Shown here: positions 27,061 to 37,524 of the stretch, in pieces
How the letters are laid out: each line of letters starts with the position of its first letter
Position numbering within the stretch: the stretch's first letter is position 1
Assembly (NCBI GenBank): GCA_965249925.1
Contig: OZ252260.1
Span: forward strand, 7,564,001 to 7,628,000
Length of the DNA stretch: 64,000 bases
Reading direction: 5' to 3'
DNA from: Hoeflea_A sp965249925
GTDB lineage: Bacteria; Pseudomonadota; Alphaproteobacteria; Rhizobiales; Rhizobiaceae
Position numbers and translations under genes: made by a program
Notes under the pieces: model-generated
Database searches by the model: none
What the model saw: only the letters and a program-made list of their open reading frames with translations
Told to the model about the DNA's origin: nothing

Positions 27061-27580
27061 GCGACTGAGTGCCAGCCGAAACGCTTACCGGTCTGGAGCG
27101 GGCCGCGCGTTTCGTCGACCTTCAAATGACCGTCTTCGGTGGGAAGGTCAACGACCGCACCGTCGGCGTCAACAAAACTGGTGGGGCGCGCTTCAACTTG
27201 ACCCGCCTGACGCCAATCCGCGATGACATCCAAGAATGCTTGACCGGCGTAGCTATCGAATGCCTGGGCTGGCGGGAATTCATTTGTCGCTGGGACCGGC
27301 CAGACATGCTTTTCTGCCTCTAACCTCCCTATTGGGTAACGAGGCGGACTACGGCAATAGCGTGTTCGCTAAGGAGCATTTCGCAGAGACGCCCAACTGC
27401 TCACGGGGCTCAAGGGGCATCCTTTCGATCATTGATCGGCCGGAGGTGCGGGAGGTGTTTTCGGGATTCGAGTTAGTGATTTGCGAGTGACCGATTTGTG
27501 CGTCAAACAATGTACGGTTAACCAGCCGTTAGCGGGTAAAAAAGTAGAAATTCGTAATAGATCACAATGGAGAAGCAGGC
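27061..27580. other. Decayed region between phage remnant and Gp37/Gp68 gene
   Basis: Several short open frames on both strands, none with a ribosome binding site or family signature. The minus-strand frame at about 27000-27300 ('FLDVIADWRQAGQVEARPTS', 'DGHLKVDETRGPLQTGKRFG') looks like once-coding sequence but was not identified. Confidence 0.4.
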
Positions 27581-28345
27581 ATGGCCAGCAATTCTGACAT
27601 TGAATGGACTGATGCAACTTGGAACCCAGTCGCTGGCTGCACGATCATGAGTGCCGGATGTACAAACTGCTATGCTATGCGCATGGCAGCCCGGCTTGAG
27701 GCAATGGGACAAGACAAATACCAAGGACTGACGCGACACTCCGGCGGACGTGCCAAGTGGACCGGCAAAATTTATCTGGATCACAAATCGTTGACTATCC
27801 CTCGCAGGTGGTCCAAGCCGCGGTTGGTGTTCGTCAACTCGATGTCCGATCTCTTTCATCCTGATGTGCCTTTTGAGTTTGTTGCGATGGTGTGGAAAGT
27901 GATGGAAGAGACGCCACACCACACTTATCAAATTCTGACAAAGCGACCGGATCGAATGGCGGAATTCTCGCTTGGAGTTGGCAGGGTTTTGCCCAATGTC
28001 TGGTTGGGTGCCAGTGTAGAAGATGAGCGCGTTTTGGATAGATTGGAAGACCTTCGACTGGTTCCTGCAGCTATCCGCTTCGTTTCCTTTGAACCGTTGA
28101 TTGGCTCTGTAGCCGGCGCCAATCTCCAAGGAATACATTGGGCTATCGTAGGAGGAGAGTCCGGTCCCAAAGCTCGATATATGGATCCGCAATGGGTTCA
28201 GGAAATCGAACACATCTGTCGACGAAATCAAACCGCGTTCTTTTTTAAGCAGTGGGGTGGAAAAAACAAAAAGGCTGCGGGTCGAACTCTTAACGGCCGG
28301 ACTTACGACGAACTCCCGTCGGCGACGGCCCATAGTTTTTGTTGA
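27581..28345 (+). CDS. Phage Gp37/Gp68 family protein (three-Cys motif, DUF5131)
   Basis: A 254-residue protein typical of the Gp37/Gp68 family: 'IEWTDATWNPVAGCTIMSAG' with the three-cysteine cluster C-x5-C-x2-C-Y ('GCTIMSAGCTNCYA'), 'VFVNSMSDLFHPDVPFEFV', 'TYQILTKRPDRM', 'PNVWLGASVED', 'FVSFEPLIG', 'WAIVGGESG', 'FFFKQWGG'. The cysteines are arranged like a radical-SAM iron-sulfur site and a SPL-like activity has been suggested; the true reaction is unknown. It partners with TcmP, encoded convergently downstream, and the two 3' ends overlap by 56 bp. Confidence 0.9.
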   Translation: MASNSDIEWTDATWNPVAGCTIMSAGCTNCYAMRMAARLEAMGQDKYQGLTRHSGGRAKWTGKIYLDHKSLTIPRRWSKPRLVFVNSMSDLFHPDVPFEFVAMVWKVMEETPHHTYQILTKRPDRMAEFSLGVGRVLPNVWLGASVEDERVLDRLEDLRLVPAAIRFVSFEPLIGSVAGANLQGIHWAIVGGESGPKARYMDPQWVQEIEHICRRNQTAFFFKQWGGKNKKAAGRTLNGRTYDELPSATAHSFC

Positions 28346-29219
28346 CGTATCGTACAAACTTCCTTGCTAATTCGGTCGCTTTTGTCGAAGGGTTGCCTAC
28401 ACATAGGAATAAAGAGAATACCTGTCTCCCAGGGGTCGTCATGATAGGCAGAGGTTGAGAAACAAATGAAAACTCTTTGTCGAGCTGATCTTTGAACCAA
28501 GCCTCAATCTGATCTGAGGATGCATCGCGAACTGGCTCTGGAGGCTCAAACAGATCCGGAGTATCAAATAGCTGTGGGCCCTCTGGCTCAGGCAATTCAT
28601 ACAAATCTCGCCATGCAGGGCTAAGAACCCGATCCAGCTTCGGCTCCTTGGGGCCTACCCCGCTAAGCTTGTGTGCAAGTTGCCGAACAACGTCCCGCAG
28701 TGGAAACAGGTACCAAACATCCAGTTTCTTCGTGGCCGCAAGCTCCCTCAACGTGTTCCATTCCACCTGAAGTGCATATGGATCGAGGAACACAACACCT
28801 CGGCTTTTGCTACCCTTTCTGATCGACCATGGCGGTTTTTTGGCCAGCTTACAGAGTTCATCGTTTGCGTCGCCATTTAGTACTACGATATCGCGATCAG
28901 GATATTCTTCTCTAACTTGGCCGAGCTTCTCACAACGATCAGGTTGCTTCTCTATGAAAACTAAGTGATCAAACCCCGGAGACACCTTCAAGGCTCGACG
29001 AACCGAACCGTCAAGAGTTTCGGTCACTTCCCGGACTGGAGTGCTTTCCAGAAGACCACCAATCTCTCGGGTTGCTTGGCGGTCAGCAGTACCTGCAAAT
29101 GCATCGATATACCAAAGATCCATGCCAACCGCGTTTAATGCTTTGGTGTAGCATTCTAGATAATACTCGACGGCATCGAGCTTGACCTCGGTCCAGGTGC
29201 CGCCAAACTTGTGGGTCAT
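28290..29219 (-). CDS. tcmP: Three-Cys-motif partner protein TcmP
   Basis: A 309-residue protein with a Rossmann-type, methyltransferase-like core: 'LWYIDAFAGTADRQ' (motif I), 'HLVFIEKQPDRC', 'IVVLNGDAND', and 'VVFLDPYALQVEW' (a D-P-Y motif IV). 'FGGTWTEVKLDAVEYYLECY' is the standard start of TcmP proteins, which co-occur with three-Cys Gp37/Gp68 proteins. ATG at 29219 follows AAGGGAAGAG; the longer frame begins at a TTG without such a site. Converges on, and overlaps, the Gp37/Gp68 gene. Molecular role unknown; a phage- or island-borne modification or defence role is possible. Confidence 0.88.
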   Translation of the reverse strand: MTHKFGGTWTEVKLDAVEYYLECYTKALNAVGMDLWYIDAFAGTADRQATREIGGLLESTPVREVTETLDGSVRRALKVSPGFDHLVFIEKQPDRCEKLGQVREEYPDRDIVVLNGDANDELCKLAKKPPWSIRKGSKSRGVVFLDPYALQVEWNTLRELAATKKLDVWYLFPLRDVVRQLAHKLSGVGPKEPKLDRVLSPAWRDLYELPEPEGPQLFDTPDLFEPPEPVRDASSDQIEAWFKDQLDKEFSFVSQPLPIMTTPGRQVFSLFLCVGNPSTKATELARKFVRYVNKNYGPSPTGVRRKSGR

Positions 29220-29491
29220 ACTAGCGCTCTTCCCTTCTGTCTTCCCTGCGATTGTCAATGCTCGGATGATGCAATTTCAAGAATCACGCAATGATACAAA
29301 AGGGACGGTGGTCAAGCCAATTGGCAACGCGGCGGCCTTCGATGGCGCCCTGCTCACCACCGTGTCAAAAACCAAGGAACAGAGAGGCGCGCCAAACTCA
29401 GGGCAGTTTGCGCTGCTCAAAACCCGGTGGAAAAATCATAACCCGGTGGCGCGCCACACCCCATGTATAAGTAATTGATTTCATTGATGAA

Positions 29492-29568
29492 TGGTGGGCC
29501 CGGAGGGACTCGAACCCCCAACCAAGCGGTTATGAGCCGCCGGCTCTAACCAATTGAGCTACAGGCCC
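29492..29568 (-). tRNA. tRNA with anticodon CAU, probably tRNA-Ile2
   Basis: A complete 77-nt cloverleaf on the minus strand including an encoded CCA. Acceptor GGGCCTG pairs with CGGGCCC, D arm GCTC...GAGC, anticodon stem GGCGG/CCGCT with loop CTCATAA, and T arm GGGGG-TTCGAGT-CCCTC. G1-C72 pairing excludes initiator tRNA. The variable-loop side 'CCGCTTGGTT' resembles bacterial Ile2 tRNAs, whose CAU is modified to lysidine, more than elongator Met. It sits at the right end of the AT-richer phage-containing block, a common integration point. Confidence 0.93.
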
Positions 29569-29717
29569 CACCCGGCGGGCAAGGCCGCCGTCGATTGGCG
29601 CGTCACGGGGTGACGCGCGAACCGCAATCGCTTAAACCAATTCGCGGGCGCCGACAAGACGTCGCCGCAAACCGCGGCTAACCAAGCCACGACTCATCCA
29701 TCCATCGAGGTGCATCC

Positions 29718-30449
29718 ATGATCCATCGCCGCAACATCGCAATTCTCCTCGCCTTCACCCTGCTGCCCGTGGGCGCGCTGGCCCAGGCACCAGAGACACA
29801 AGAGCCCGGGATCGTCGCCGTGACCGGCGAAGGCATCGCCCGGCTGGCGCCCGACATGGCGGTGGTGACGCTGACGGTGCTGCGCCAGGAAAAGACCGCT
29901 GACGCGGCGCTCGATGCCAACAACACGGCGATGACCGACGTGCTGGCCGCGATGGAAACCGAAGGCATCGCGCCGCGCGACCTGCAGACGTCGAATTTCG
30001 CCATCGATCCGCAATTCGTCTATCCGCGCCAGAACGACAACACGCCGGTGGAGCCGCAGATCGTTGGCTACCGGGTGTCCAACACGCTGACCATCCGGGT
30101 CCGCGACCTGACCAAGCTCGGCGTCATCCTCGACAGGGCGGTCGACCTCGGCGTCAACCAGGGCGGCCAGATCCGCTTCACCAATGACGACCCTTCGGCA
30201 GCACTCACCGAGGCCCGCAAAAAGGCCGTGAGCGATGCCATCGACAAAGCCCAGACCCTCACTCAGGCCGCCGGTGTCTCGCTTGGCCGCATTACCGCGA
30301 TCGACGAGCGGCAGCGCCGCGCCCAGCCGATGCCGATGATGCGGGCCGAACGGGCCGTGGCCGCCGCACCCGGCGGTTCGGTGCCGGTGGCGTCCGGTGA
30401 AAACCAGTATACCGTGACGGTCGACGTCACATTCGAGCTGCAGCAGTAA
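29718..30449 (+). CDS. SIMPL domain-containing periplasmic protein (DUF541)
   Basis: A 243-residue exported protein. Signal peptide MIHRRNIAILLAFTLLPVGA ending at 'ALAQA'. The mature protein has the SIMPL pattern: 'GIVAVTGEGIARLAPDMAVV' and 'DVLAAMETEGIAPRDLQTS', 'VGYRVSNTLTIRVRDL', 'AVDLGVNQGGQIRFTNDDP', 'ARKKAVSDAIDKAQTL', 'YTVTVDVTFEL'. Family members are periplasmic or outer-membrane proteins linked to oxidative stress; no enzymatic activity is established. Ribosome binding site GAGGTG upstream. Confidence 0.9.
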   Translation: MIHRRNIAILLAFTLLPVGALAQAPETQEPGIVAVTGEGIARLAPDMAVVTLTVLRQEKTADAALDANNTAMTDVLAAMETEGIAPRDLQTSNFAIDPQFVYPRQNDNTPVEPQIVGYRVSNTLTIRVRDLTKLGVILDRAVDLGVNQGGQIRFTNDDPSAALTEARKKAVSDAIDKAQTLTQAAGVSLGRITAIDERQRRAQPMPMMRAERAVAAAPGGSVPVASGENQYTVTVDVTFELQQ

Positions 30450-30461
30450 GGACAAAAGAAA

Positions 30462-30494
30462 ATCCCGGCAGCGGTCGCTGGAATCGCTGCCGGG
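30462..30494 (-). terminator. Rho-independent terminator of the glycine-rich protein gene
   Basis: Perfect 10-bp stem CCCGGCAGCG (30464-30473) with CGCTGCCGGG (30485-30494) and an 11-nt loop. Read on the minus strand it is followed by TTTTCTTTT, so it terminates transcription from the gene at 30525-30890. It lies between two convergent genes and may also act weakly on the plus strand. Confidence 0.8.
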
Positions 30495-30524
30495 GGTATC
30501 CGCTGATCGGGTGGGGAGGATCGA

Positions 30525-30890
30525 TCAGCGAAGGGCGATGACCGGGCAATGGCGGCGGTTGGCGAAGACCACCCTGACCGGGTAGCCGTGGCGCCAGCCC
30601 TTGACGACCACGCGATTGGGGTTGCGGCGAACGATACGGGTCTTGCGCACGCCCATATTGCGAGCCTTGTTAACGGCGCGCTTTGGCTTGCAGATGTTCG
30701 GTTTCGGACCGTAGCCCTTGCCATAACCCGGGCCCCATCCTGGGCCCCAGCCCCAACCGGGGCCGTATCCGGTGCCGAATTGGATGGTGAAACCGCCGCC
30801 GCCGGCGGCCGCGGGTACGGTGGCAGCGGCCATGGAACCGACGCCGATCAGGGCTGCCAGGGCTGCCGTTTTTACGAATTTGCTCAACAT
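30525..30890 (-). CDS. Exported glycine/tryptophan-rich small protein
   Basis: A 121-residue protein with a signal peptide (MLSKFVKTAALAALIGVGSM..., cleavage after 'VPAAA'). A low-complexity Gly-Tyr-Trp-Pro stretch follows ('GYGPGWGWGPGWGPGYGKGY'), then a basic C-terminal region with 'NICKPKRAVNKARNMGVRKT' and 'HCPVIALR'. The two cysteines could form a disulfide in the periplasm. Similar small exported proteins are common in Rhizobiales; function unknown. Followed by a strong terminator. Confidence 0.8.
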   Translation of the reverse strand: MLSKFVKTAALAALIGVGSMAAATVPAAAGGGGFTIQFGTGYGPGWGWGPGWGPGYGKGYGPKPNICKPKRAVNKARNMGVRKTRIVRRNPNRVVVKGWRHGYPVRVVFANRRHCPVIALR

Positions 30891-31179
30891 GGGTTCTCTC
30901 CGTCTCTCGTGTCGGGCATCGCCTCTTGATGCGATGACATGACCTTACGAGGACGCAACTGAACGCTATCGGAACCCGGCGTTCATCCATCGTTCATGTT
31001 GAAGAAAACCGCTCAGTGCAGATCGCGGGCCCAGAATTGCATCGGCTTCGCTGTCTCCCGACTGTCACCGATGTCGCGCCGAGAGATTCGCTGTGAGTTG
31101 CCGGCCGGCTTCATAAGATGATCGTCCGGCCGGCACACGGGCCAGGTCGTCGCTGGTCACCCGTTTCAGCGTCACTTCC

Positions 31180-31602
31180 TCAAACGCCGGTCTCCTGTTC
31201 CACCTGGCGTATCCATTCGCTCAGATTGTAGTAGGAGCTGATCCGGCTGATGCGGCCGCCGTCAAGCTCGAAAAAGATGCCGGCGGAAATGCTGTAGCTC
31301 TGGCCTTGCGCCTCCGGCAGCCCCTCCGCGGTCGACAGATAGGTGCCGCGGACAGTGAATTCGGCGGCAGCCCGCGACCCGTCGGGCGCCGTCATGATGA
31401 CGATATCGTGCACGCTTTCCTGGTAATGCTGGCGCGCCCGGGCGAGGAACCAGCTGAACTTCTCGCGGCCGATCTCCCGCTGGCCCTGGTTGATGTCGTG
31501 GATCACATCCTCGTCGAGAAGACTGAGCAGACCGTCATAATCGCTGGCGTTGAACGCCGCGAAATAGGCTTCGATCCGTTGGATGGTTTCCGGTTGCGAC
31601 AT
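31180..31602 (-). CDS. NTF2-like (ketosteroid isomerase-related / SnoaL) protein
   Basis: A 140-residue protein: 'TIQRIEAYFAAFNASDYDGL', 'LLDEDVIHDINQGQREIGRE' and 'FSWFLARARQHYQESVHDI', 'AAAEFTVRGTYLST', 'YSISAGIFFELDGGRISRIS'. This is the standard layout of the ketosteroid-isomerase-like SnoaL group. The start at 31602 has AGGGAGAT upstream; the open frame continues upstream only as a shadow of the GST gene. Lies 73 bp after the GST gene on the same strand. Substrate unknown. Confidence 0.85.
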   Translation of the reverse strand: MSQPETIQRIEAYFAAFNASDYDGLLSLLDEDVIHDINQGQREIGREKFSWFLARARQHYQESVHDIVIMTAPDGSRAAAEFTVRGTYLSTAEGLPEAQGQSYSISAGIFFELDGGRISRISSYYNLSEWIRQVEQETGV

Positions 31603-31675
31603 TCGCCGATCTCCCTGTGAGCGCGTACCCGCCCAATGTGAACCGGCACCGGCGGTTTCCGCAAGAGGGTTGCTG

Positions 31676-32356
31676 CTAGCTCTCGTCGCGGACTGTTCGA
31701 CCCGTCTCGGACGCACTGAAAAGGATAGCTGCGTCGCCGGCTTCCCATTTCGCATATTTCCGCATGATCGCGGCAAAGCGGTCCGAGGATTCGAACGCTG
31801 CCAGCCACTGGCGCAGGCCGGACCAGTCTTCGCCATCGAACCAGTTGCGATCGACATTCGCAAACTGCCGGACAAACGGAAGAATGGCCATGTCGGCGAG
31901 GCTGGTGCAACCGCCGAACAGCCAGTCGCGGGATGACAGGCGCCCGTCGAGATTGCGCAGGAAGGCTGATGCCAGGCCGCGCTCGCGCTTTGGATCGCAG
32001 TCGTCGTAGCGAACGTGGTATTTGTAGCGGTCGAGATGCGTCTTGAAGACGCCGTCATTCTCCCCGACCAGCGCCAGCATGGCTTCGAGCGTACCGTCTT
32101 CAGGGGAGAGCCAGCCTTCCGGATCTTCGTGACGCAACGCCCACACCATGATGTCCAGGCTTTCGTCGATCACCGGGCCGTCGGCCTGCACCAGGGTCGG
32201 CACCGTTGCCGACGGCGACGCTGCCAGGAAAGCCGGGGGTTTGTCGCGCAGCACCACTTCGCGCAGTTCGACGGCGATGCCACTGCTGCGCACCGCCAGT
32301 CGGGCCCGCATCGCATACGGGCAGCGGCGAAACGAATAGAGAATGGGCAGGTCCAT
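31676..32356 (-). CDS. Glutathione S-transferase family protein
   Basis: A 226-residue protein: thioredoxin-like N-terminal domain ('ILYSFRRCPYAMRARLAVRS', 'ATVPTLVQADGPVIDESLDI') and all-helical C-terminal domain ('GCTSLADMAILPFVRQFANV'). Probably a glutathione-dependent detoxifying or redox enzyme of the cytosol; C13 in 'RRCPYAMRARLA' is a candidate catalytic residue, as in Omega- and Beta-type GSTs. The ATG (32356) lies three bases after the YjbQ stop, so they form an operon. Confidence 0.88.
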   Translation of the reverse strand: MDLPILYSFRRCPYAMRARLAVRSSGIAVELREVVLRDKPPAFLAASPSATVPTLVQADGPVIDESLDIMVWALRHEDPEGWLSPEDGTLEAMLALVGENDGVFKTHLDRYKYHVRYDDCDPKRERGLASAFLRNLDGRLSSRDWLFGGCTSLADMAILPFVRQFANVDRNWFDGEDWSGLRQWLAAFESSDRFAAIMRKYAKWEAGDAAILFSASETGRTVRDES

Positions 32357-32359
32357 GGC

Positions 32360-32767
32360 TCAGCTCGACAAATGCAGAACCACCGAGCGGCTATGCGGGC
32401 GGTTGCGGTGTTCGAACAGGTAGATGCCCTGCCAGGTGCCAAGCAGCGGCGCGCCGTCGGACACAGGGATCGACAGGCTGACCTGCGTCAGCGCCGCCTT
32501 GATGTGTGCCGGCATATCGTCCGCCCCTTCCGACGTGTGGCGCAGCCAGGTCATGCCTTCCGGCGCCAGGCGCGCGAAAAACTCCTTCAGATCACGCTGT
32601 ACGTCCGGATCGGCGTTCTCCTGGATCAGCAGCGAACACGACGTGTGCCGCACGAACACCGTGAGCAGTCCGGTCGTGACGCCGGTGCGCGCAACGAAGC
32701 GCGCGACCTCGTGGGTGAACTCGTAGAGCCCCTGCCCTTTGGTCCCGATGGTGAGCGTCGTTTGCAT
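32360..32767 (-). CDS. YjbQ family protein (UPF0047)
   Basis: A 135-residue protein with the family's invariant segments: 'FVRHTSCSLLIQENADPDVQ', 'RHTSEGADDMPAHIKAALT' and 'LGTWQGIYLFEHR'. YjbQ proteins are small trimeric enzymes; a weak thiamine-phosphate synthase activity has been described for some, but the physiological role is unclear. Length is typical. First gene of an operon with the GST gene; upstream is a palindromic repeat separating it from rpoD. Confidence 0.92.
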   Translation of the reverse strand: MQTTLTIGTKGQGLYEFTHEVARFVARTGVTTGLLTVFVRHTSCSLLIQENADPDVQRDLKEFFARLAPEGMTWLRHTSEGADDMPAHIKAALTQVSLSIPVSDGAPLLGTWQGIYLFEHRNRPHSRSVVLHLSS

Positions 32768-32785
32768 GGCCTTGGCTGAAGTCGC

Positions 32786-32870
32786 AAATTCGGTGACAGT
32801 TTACTTTTTTCGGACACAACCCATCGAAGGGACTGGAATATCAAGGAAAAAGTAAACTGCCACCGAATTT
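32786..32870. repeat. 24-bp imperfect inverted repeat, REP/MITE-like stem-loop
   Basis: Left arm 32786-32809 (AAATTCGGTGACAGTTTACT then TTTT) and right arm 32847-32870 are reverse complements with one mismatch, separated by 37 bp. The arm sequence, with its GGTGACAGTTTACTTTTT core, resembles mobile palindromic repeats scattered in many proteobacterial genomes. It lies between rpoD (stop at 32895) and yjbQ and may also act as a transcription terminator. Confidence 0.7.
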
Positions 32871-32894
32871 CTGGCACTGCTTTTCCGTCGCAAC

Positions 32895-34925
<2,031 letters not shown>

Positions 34926-35394
34926 TAATCCCGTCACTTTCCTTACCGTATCAATCCCCAACGCCCGCAGCCCGACACCGCGAAGCCCGACCCTGTCCGT
35001 CGTTATGAACCGAATAGAGGAGTGATGCTTAATTCCCGTTTAACCATGAAACGTGGCTTCGCCGGCCCCAACAGCTGAACCCGTCGCATCTGAGCCGCCC
35101 GGAGCGTGCCAGTGGACAAATTTTCTATTAGCTTGACCAAAAGAAACTTCTCGCCACGTTGGTGATTCCGTCAATTTGTGCGTCCGTCAAGCGCAGGCGG
35201 GAAAAAAAGCGGTATTTTGGCGAAAAAACACCAAAAAACCATTCCCCGTCGGCACCCCATATGCAGTGCCCAACCGCTCAATTCCAGATTTACGGCAGTT
35301 CCATCTGATTTCCGGAGCAGGCCCGTAGCGCCTGTCCATTGTCTGCCATGCGAATTATTTAGGAGGCAAACATACCTTTGCAAGCCCGCAAACC
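34926..35394. other. Intergenic region between dnaG and rpoD
   Basis: No gene. On the minus strand, a stem TTTTGGTG...CGCCAAAA followed by T-rich sequence (about 35205-35245) could terminate dnaG transcription. CTTGAC about 35190 on the same strand could serve as a -35 element for rpoD. Both are weak by-eye calls. Confidence 0.4.
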
Positions 35395-37341
35395 CTATTT
35401 TCCGGCCGCTCCGCGCACCCTTCCCGACAGCACCCCAAAGCCTTCCACCAGGGCGTGTTGATGCTCCAGCCGGCTGACCTCCGTCTGCACCGTTTGCAGG
35501 GCCTGCAGGAGCTGTGGAACCGCAGCGTCGTCGCCGGTTTCGGTGGCCTCGGCGAGATCGCGTTCCAGTTCCCGCTTTTGCAGCGCCAGGGCCTGACTTC
35601 GCTTGTACAGCGCCACGACCTGACCAAACGCTTCGCGCGCGTCCTCCGGTGCCGCTTCCTGGGTGGCCGTCCACTCCCTTGTGTTGCGGATCTGCTGCTC
35701 GATCCGCTCGATCACCGCACCGAATCCCGCCCGATCGAGGGACTCGCGCACCGCGACCCGTTCCATCTCTTGGGCATCGGCAACCAGATCGAGCAGGCGT
35801 TCCAGTAGACCGATCAGTTGCGGATGATCGAATTCGATGGCCGACACCTCATCGAATTCGCTGATCATGAATTCTGGATGATTGACCAATGTCAGCGCCA
35901 GAACGCTTTCGCGCAGTCGCGGTAGATCGTTGGCGCCGCGTACCAATGCCGAGCGGGCCAGCTGGCTGCTCATCGCATAGCGGCGGCCAGCGCGCCGTTC
36001 GCCCGGACGCCAGCGATCGCCGCCGCCCCGGACCCGCGGTCCCGCACCCTGTTCGAAATAGGCGTTCAGCCGTTCGCGCATCTCCTGCGCATAGTGGCGA
36101 CGCACGCTCTCATCGCCAATGCCGCCGGTGATCCGGCGAAACCCGGCTTCCAGGGCCGCCCGTTTCTCAGGCGTGTCGAAGACACCGCCCGACGTCTCGC
36201 GCATCCATAGCAGGTCGGCAAGCGGCTGCGCCCGGGCGACCGCCTGGTCGAACGCCTCGCGACCACCCTCGCGCACCAGATCGTCGGGGTCCTTGCCGGC
36301 CGGCAGCATGGCGAAGCGAAGCGAGCGGCCGGGCTTCAGGCCGCCGAGCGCCAGATCAGCCGCCCGGTAAGCGGCGCGTCGTCCGGCGTCGTCGCCGTCG
36401 AAGCACAGAACCGGTTCGGATGCCATGCGCCACAACAGGGAAAGCTGCTCCTCAGTCAGCGCCGTGCCGAGCGGTGCGACGGCGTTTTCGATGCCCGCCT
36501 GAAACAGACCGATGACGTCCATATAGCCTTCGACGGCAATCACTGTTGCCGAGCCGCCCGCCGGCTGGCCAGCCCGTCGGGCCCTGGCGAAATTGAACAG
36601 CACCCGGCCCTTGTGGAACAGTTCCGTTTCGTTGGAGTTGATGTATTTCGCCGGGATGTCCGGCGACATCGCACGGCCGCCGAAAGCGATGACTTTCTCG
36701 CGGGCATTGTGGATCGGAAACATGATGCGATCGCGAAAGCGGTCGTAGGAAACCGCGATATCCGGACCGTGCACCACGAGACCGCATGCCTCGATCTGCT
36801 GCTTTTCGATCTCCTTCGAAGCCAGAAAGGCCTTCAGCGGATTTCCGCCGTCGGGTGCATAGCCGAGACGAAAGGCTTCGATGGTCCGCCCAGACAGGCC
36901 GCGATCGCGCAAATAGGCGCGGGCCTTGGCGCCCTCGGACGACTGCAGTTGCTGCTGGAAAAAGCCGGTTGCCATCTCCATGACGTCGATCAGGCTGGCG
37001 CGCTCTTTTTCGCGTTCGGCCGCACGCGGATCGGGCGCCGGCATCGGCACCCCGGCGAGATCCGCTACGTGTTGAACCGCTTCCACAAACGACAGACCGT
37101 CCAGCTCGGTCAGGAACCGGAAATGGTCGCCCGACGCATTGCAGCCGAAGCAGTGATAGCGCCCCTTGCGATCCTCGCAGTGAAAGCTTGGCGTCTTTTC
37201 TCCGTGAAACGGGCAGCAGGCCCACCAGTCGCCGCGCGCGACATTGGTTTTGCGTTTGTCCCACGCCACCCGCTTGCCGATGATGTCGGAAATCGGAACC
37301 CGGTCTTTGAGGTTTTCCAGGAACGAGGTGTCGAATCGCAT
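35395..37341 (-). CDS. dnaG: DNA primase DnaG
   Basis: A 648-residue primase that lays down RNA primers for replication. N-terminal zinc ribbon ('WWACCPFHGEKTPSFHCEDR', 'YHCFGCNASGDHF'), TOPRIM catalytic core ('VIAVEGYMDVIGLFQAGIEN', 'LCFDGDDAGRRAAYRAADLA'), and a C-terminal helicase-interaction region. Start at ATG 37341 (MRFDTSFLENLKDRVPISDI) follows family usage; the upstream extension is unlikely. Divergent from the GntR-type regulator, so their promoters share about 180 bp. Confidence 0.97.
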   Translation of the reverse strand: MRFDTSFLENLKDRVPISDIIGKRVAWDKRKTNVARGDWWACCPFHGEKTPSFHCEDRKGRYHCFGCNASGDHFRFLTELDGLSFVEAVQHVADLAGVPMPAPDPRAAEREKERASLIDVMEMATGFFQQQLQSSEGAKARAYLRDRGLSGRTIEAFRLGYAPDGGNPLKAFLASKEIEKQQIEACGLVVHGPDIAVSYDRFRDRIMFPIHNAREKVIAFGGRAMSPDIPAKYINSNETELFHKGRVLFNFARARRAGQPAGGSATVIAVEGYMDVIGLFQAGIENAVAPLGTALTEEQLSLLWRMASEPVLCFDGDDAGRRAAYRAADLALGGLKPGRSLRFAMLPAGKDPDDLVREGGREAFDQAVARAQPLADLLWMRETSGGVFDTPEKRAALEAGFRRITGGIGDESVRRHYAQEMRERLNAYFEQGAGPRVRGGGDRWRPGERRAGRRYAMSSQLARSALVRGANDLPRLRESVLALTLVNHPEFMISEFDEVSAIEFDHPQLIGLLERLLDLVADAQEMERVAVRESLDRAGFGAVIERIEQQIRNTREWTATQEAAPEDAREAFGQVVALYKRSQALALQKRELERDLAEATETGDDAAVPQLLQALQTVQTEVSRLEHQHALVEGFGVLSGRVRGAAGK

Positions 37342-37492
37342 GGGACCTGTCGTGCTCTGCTCTGCTCCGCTCTGAGCTATAGACCGCTCGTCGAAGCGAA
37401 ACCAGCGATTGTCGTGGCCATTCACGCTTTACACAACCGCGCCAAACATCCGACAATACCAATGGTCAAAAGGCGGCTGTCTTGATGCTAGG

Positions 37493-37524
37493 ATTATACT
37501 CAAAATCGTAGCATTATACCCAAA
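37493..37524 (+). promoter_or_regulatory. Two direct copies of ATTATAC(T/C)CAAA before the GntR-type regulator gene
   Basis: ATTATACTCAAAA (37493-37505) and ATTATACCCAAA (37513-37524) are spaced 20 bp apart and the second abuts the start codon at 37524. The same word recurs before the first structural gene of the operon (38639-38650). Most simply they are binding sites of the regulator encoded here; overlap with the start codon region suggests autorepression. Confidence 0.55.
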
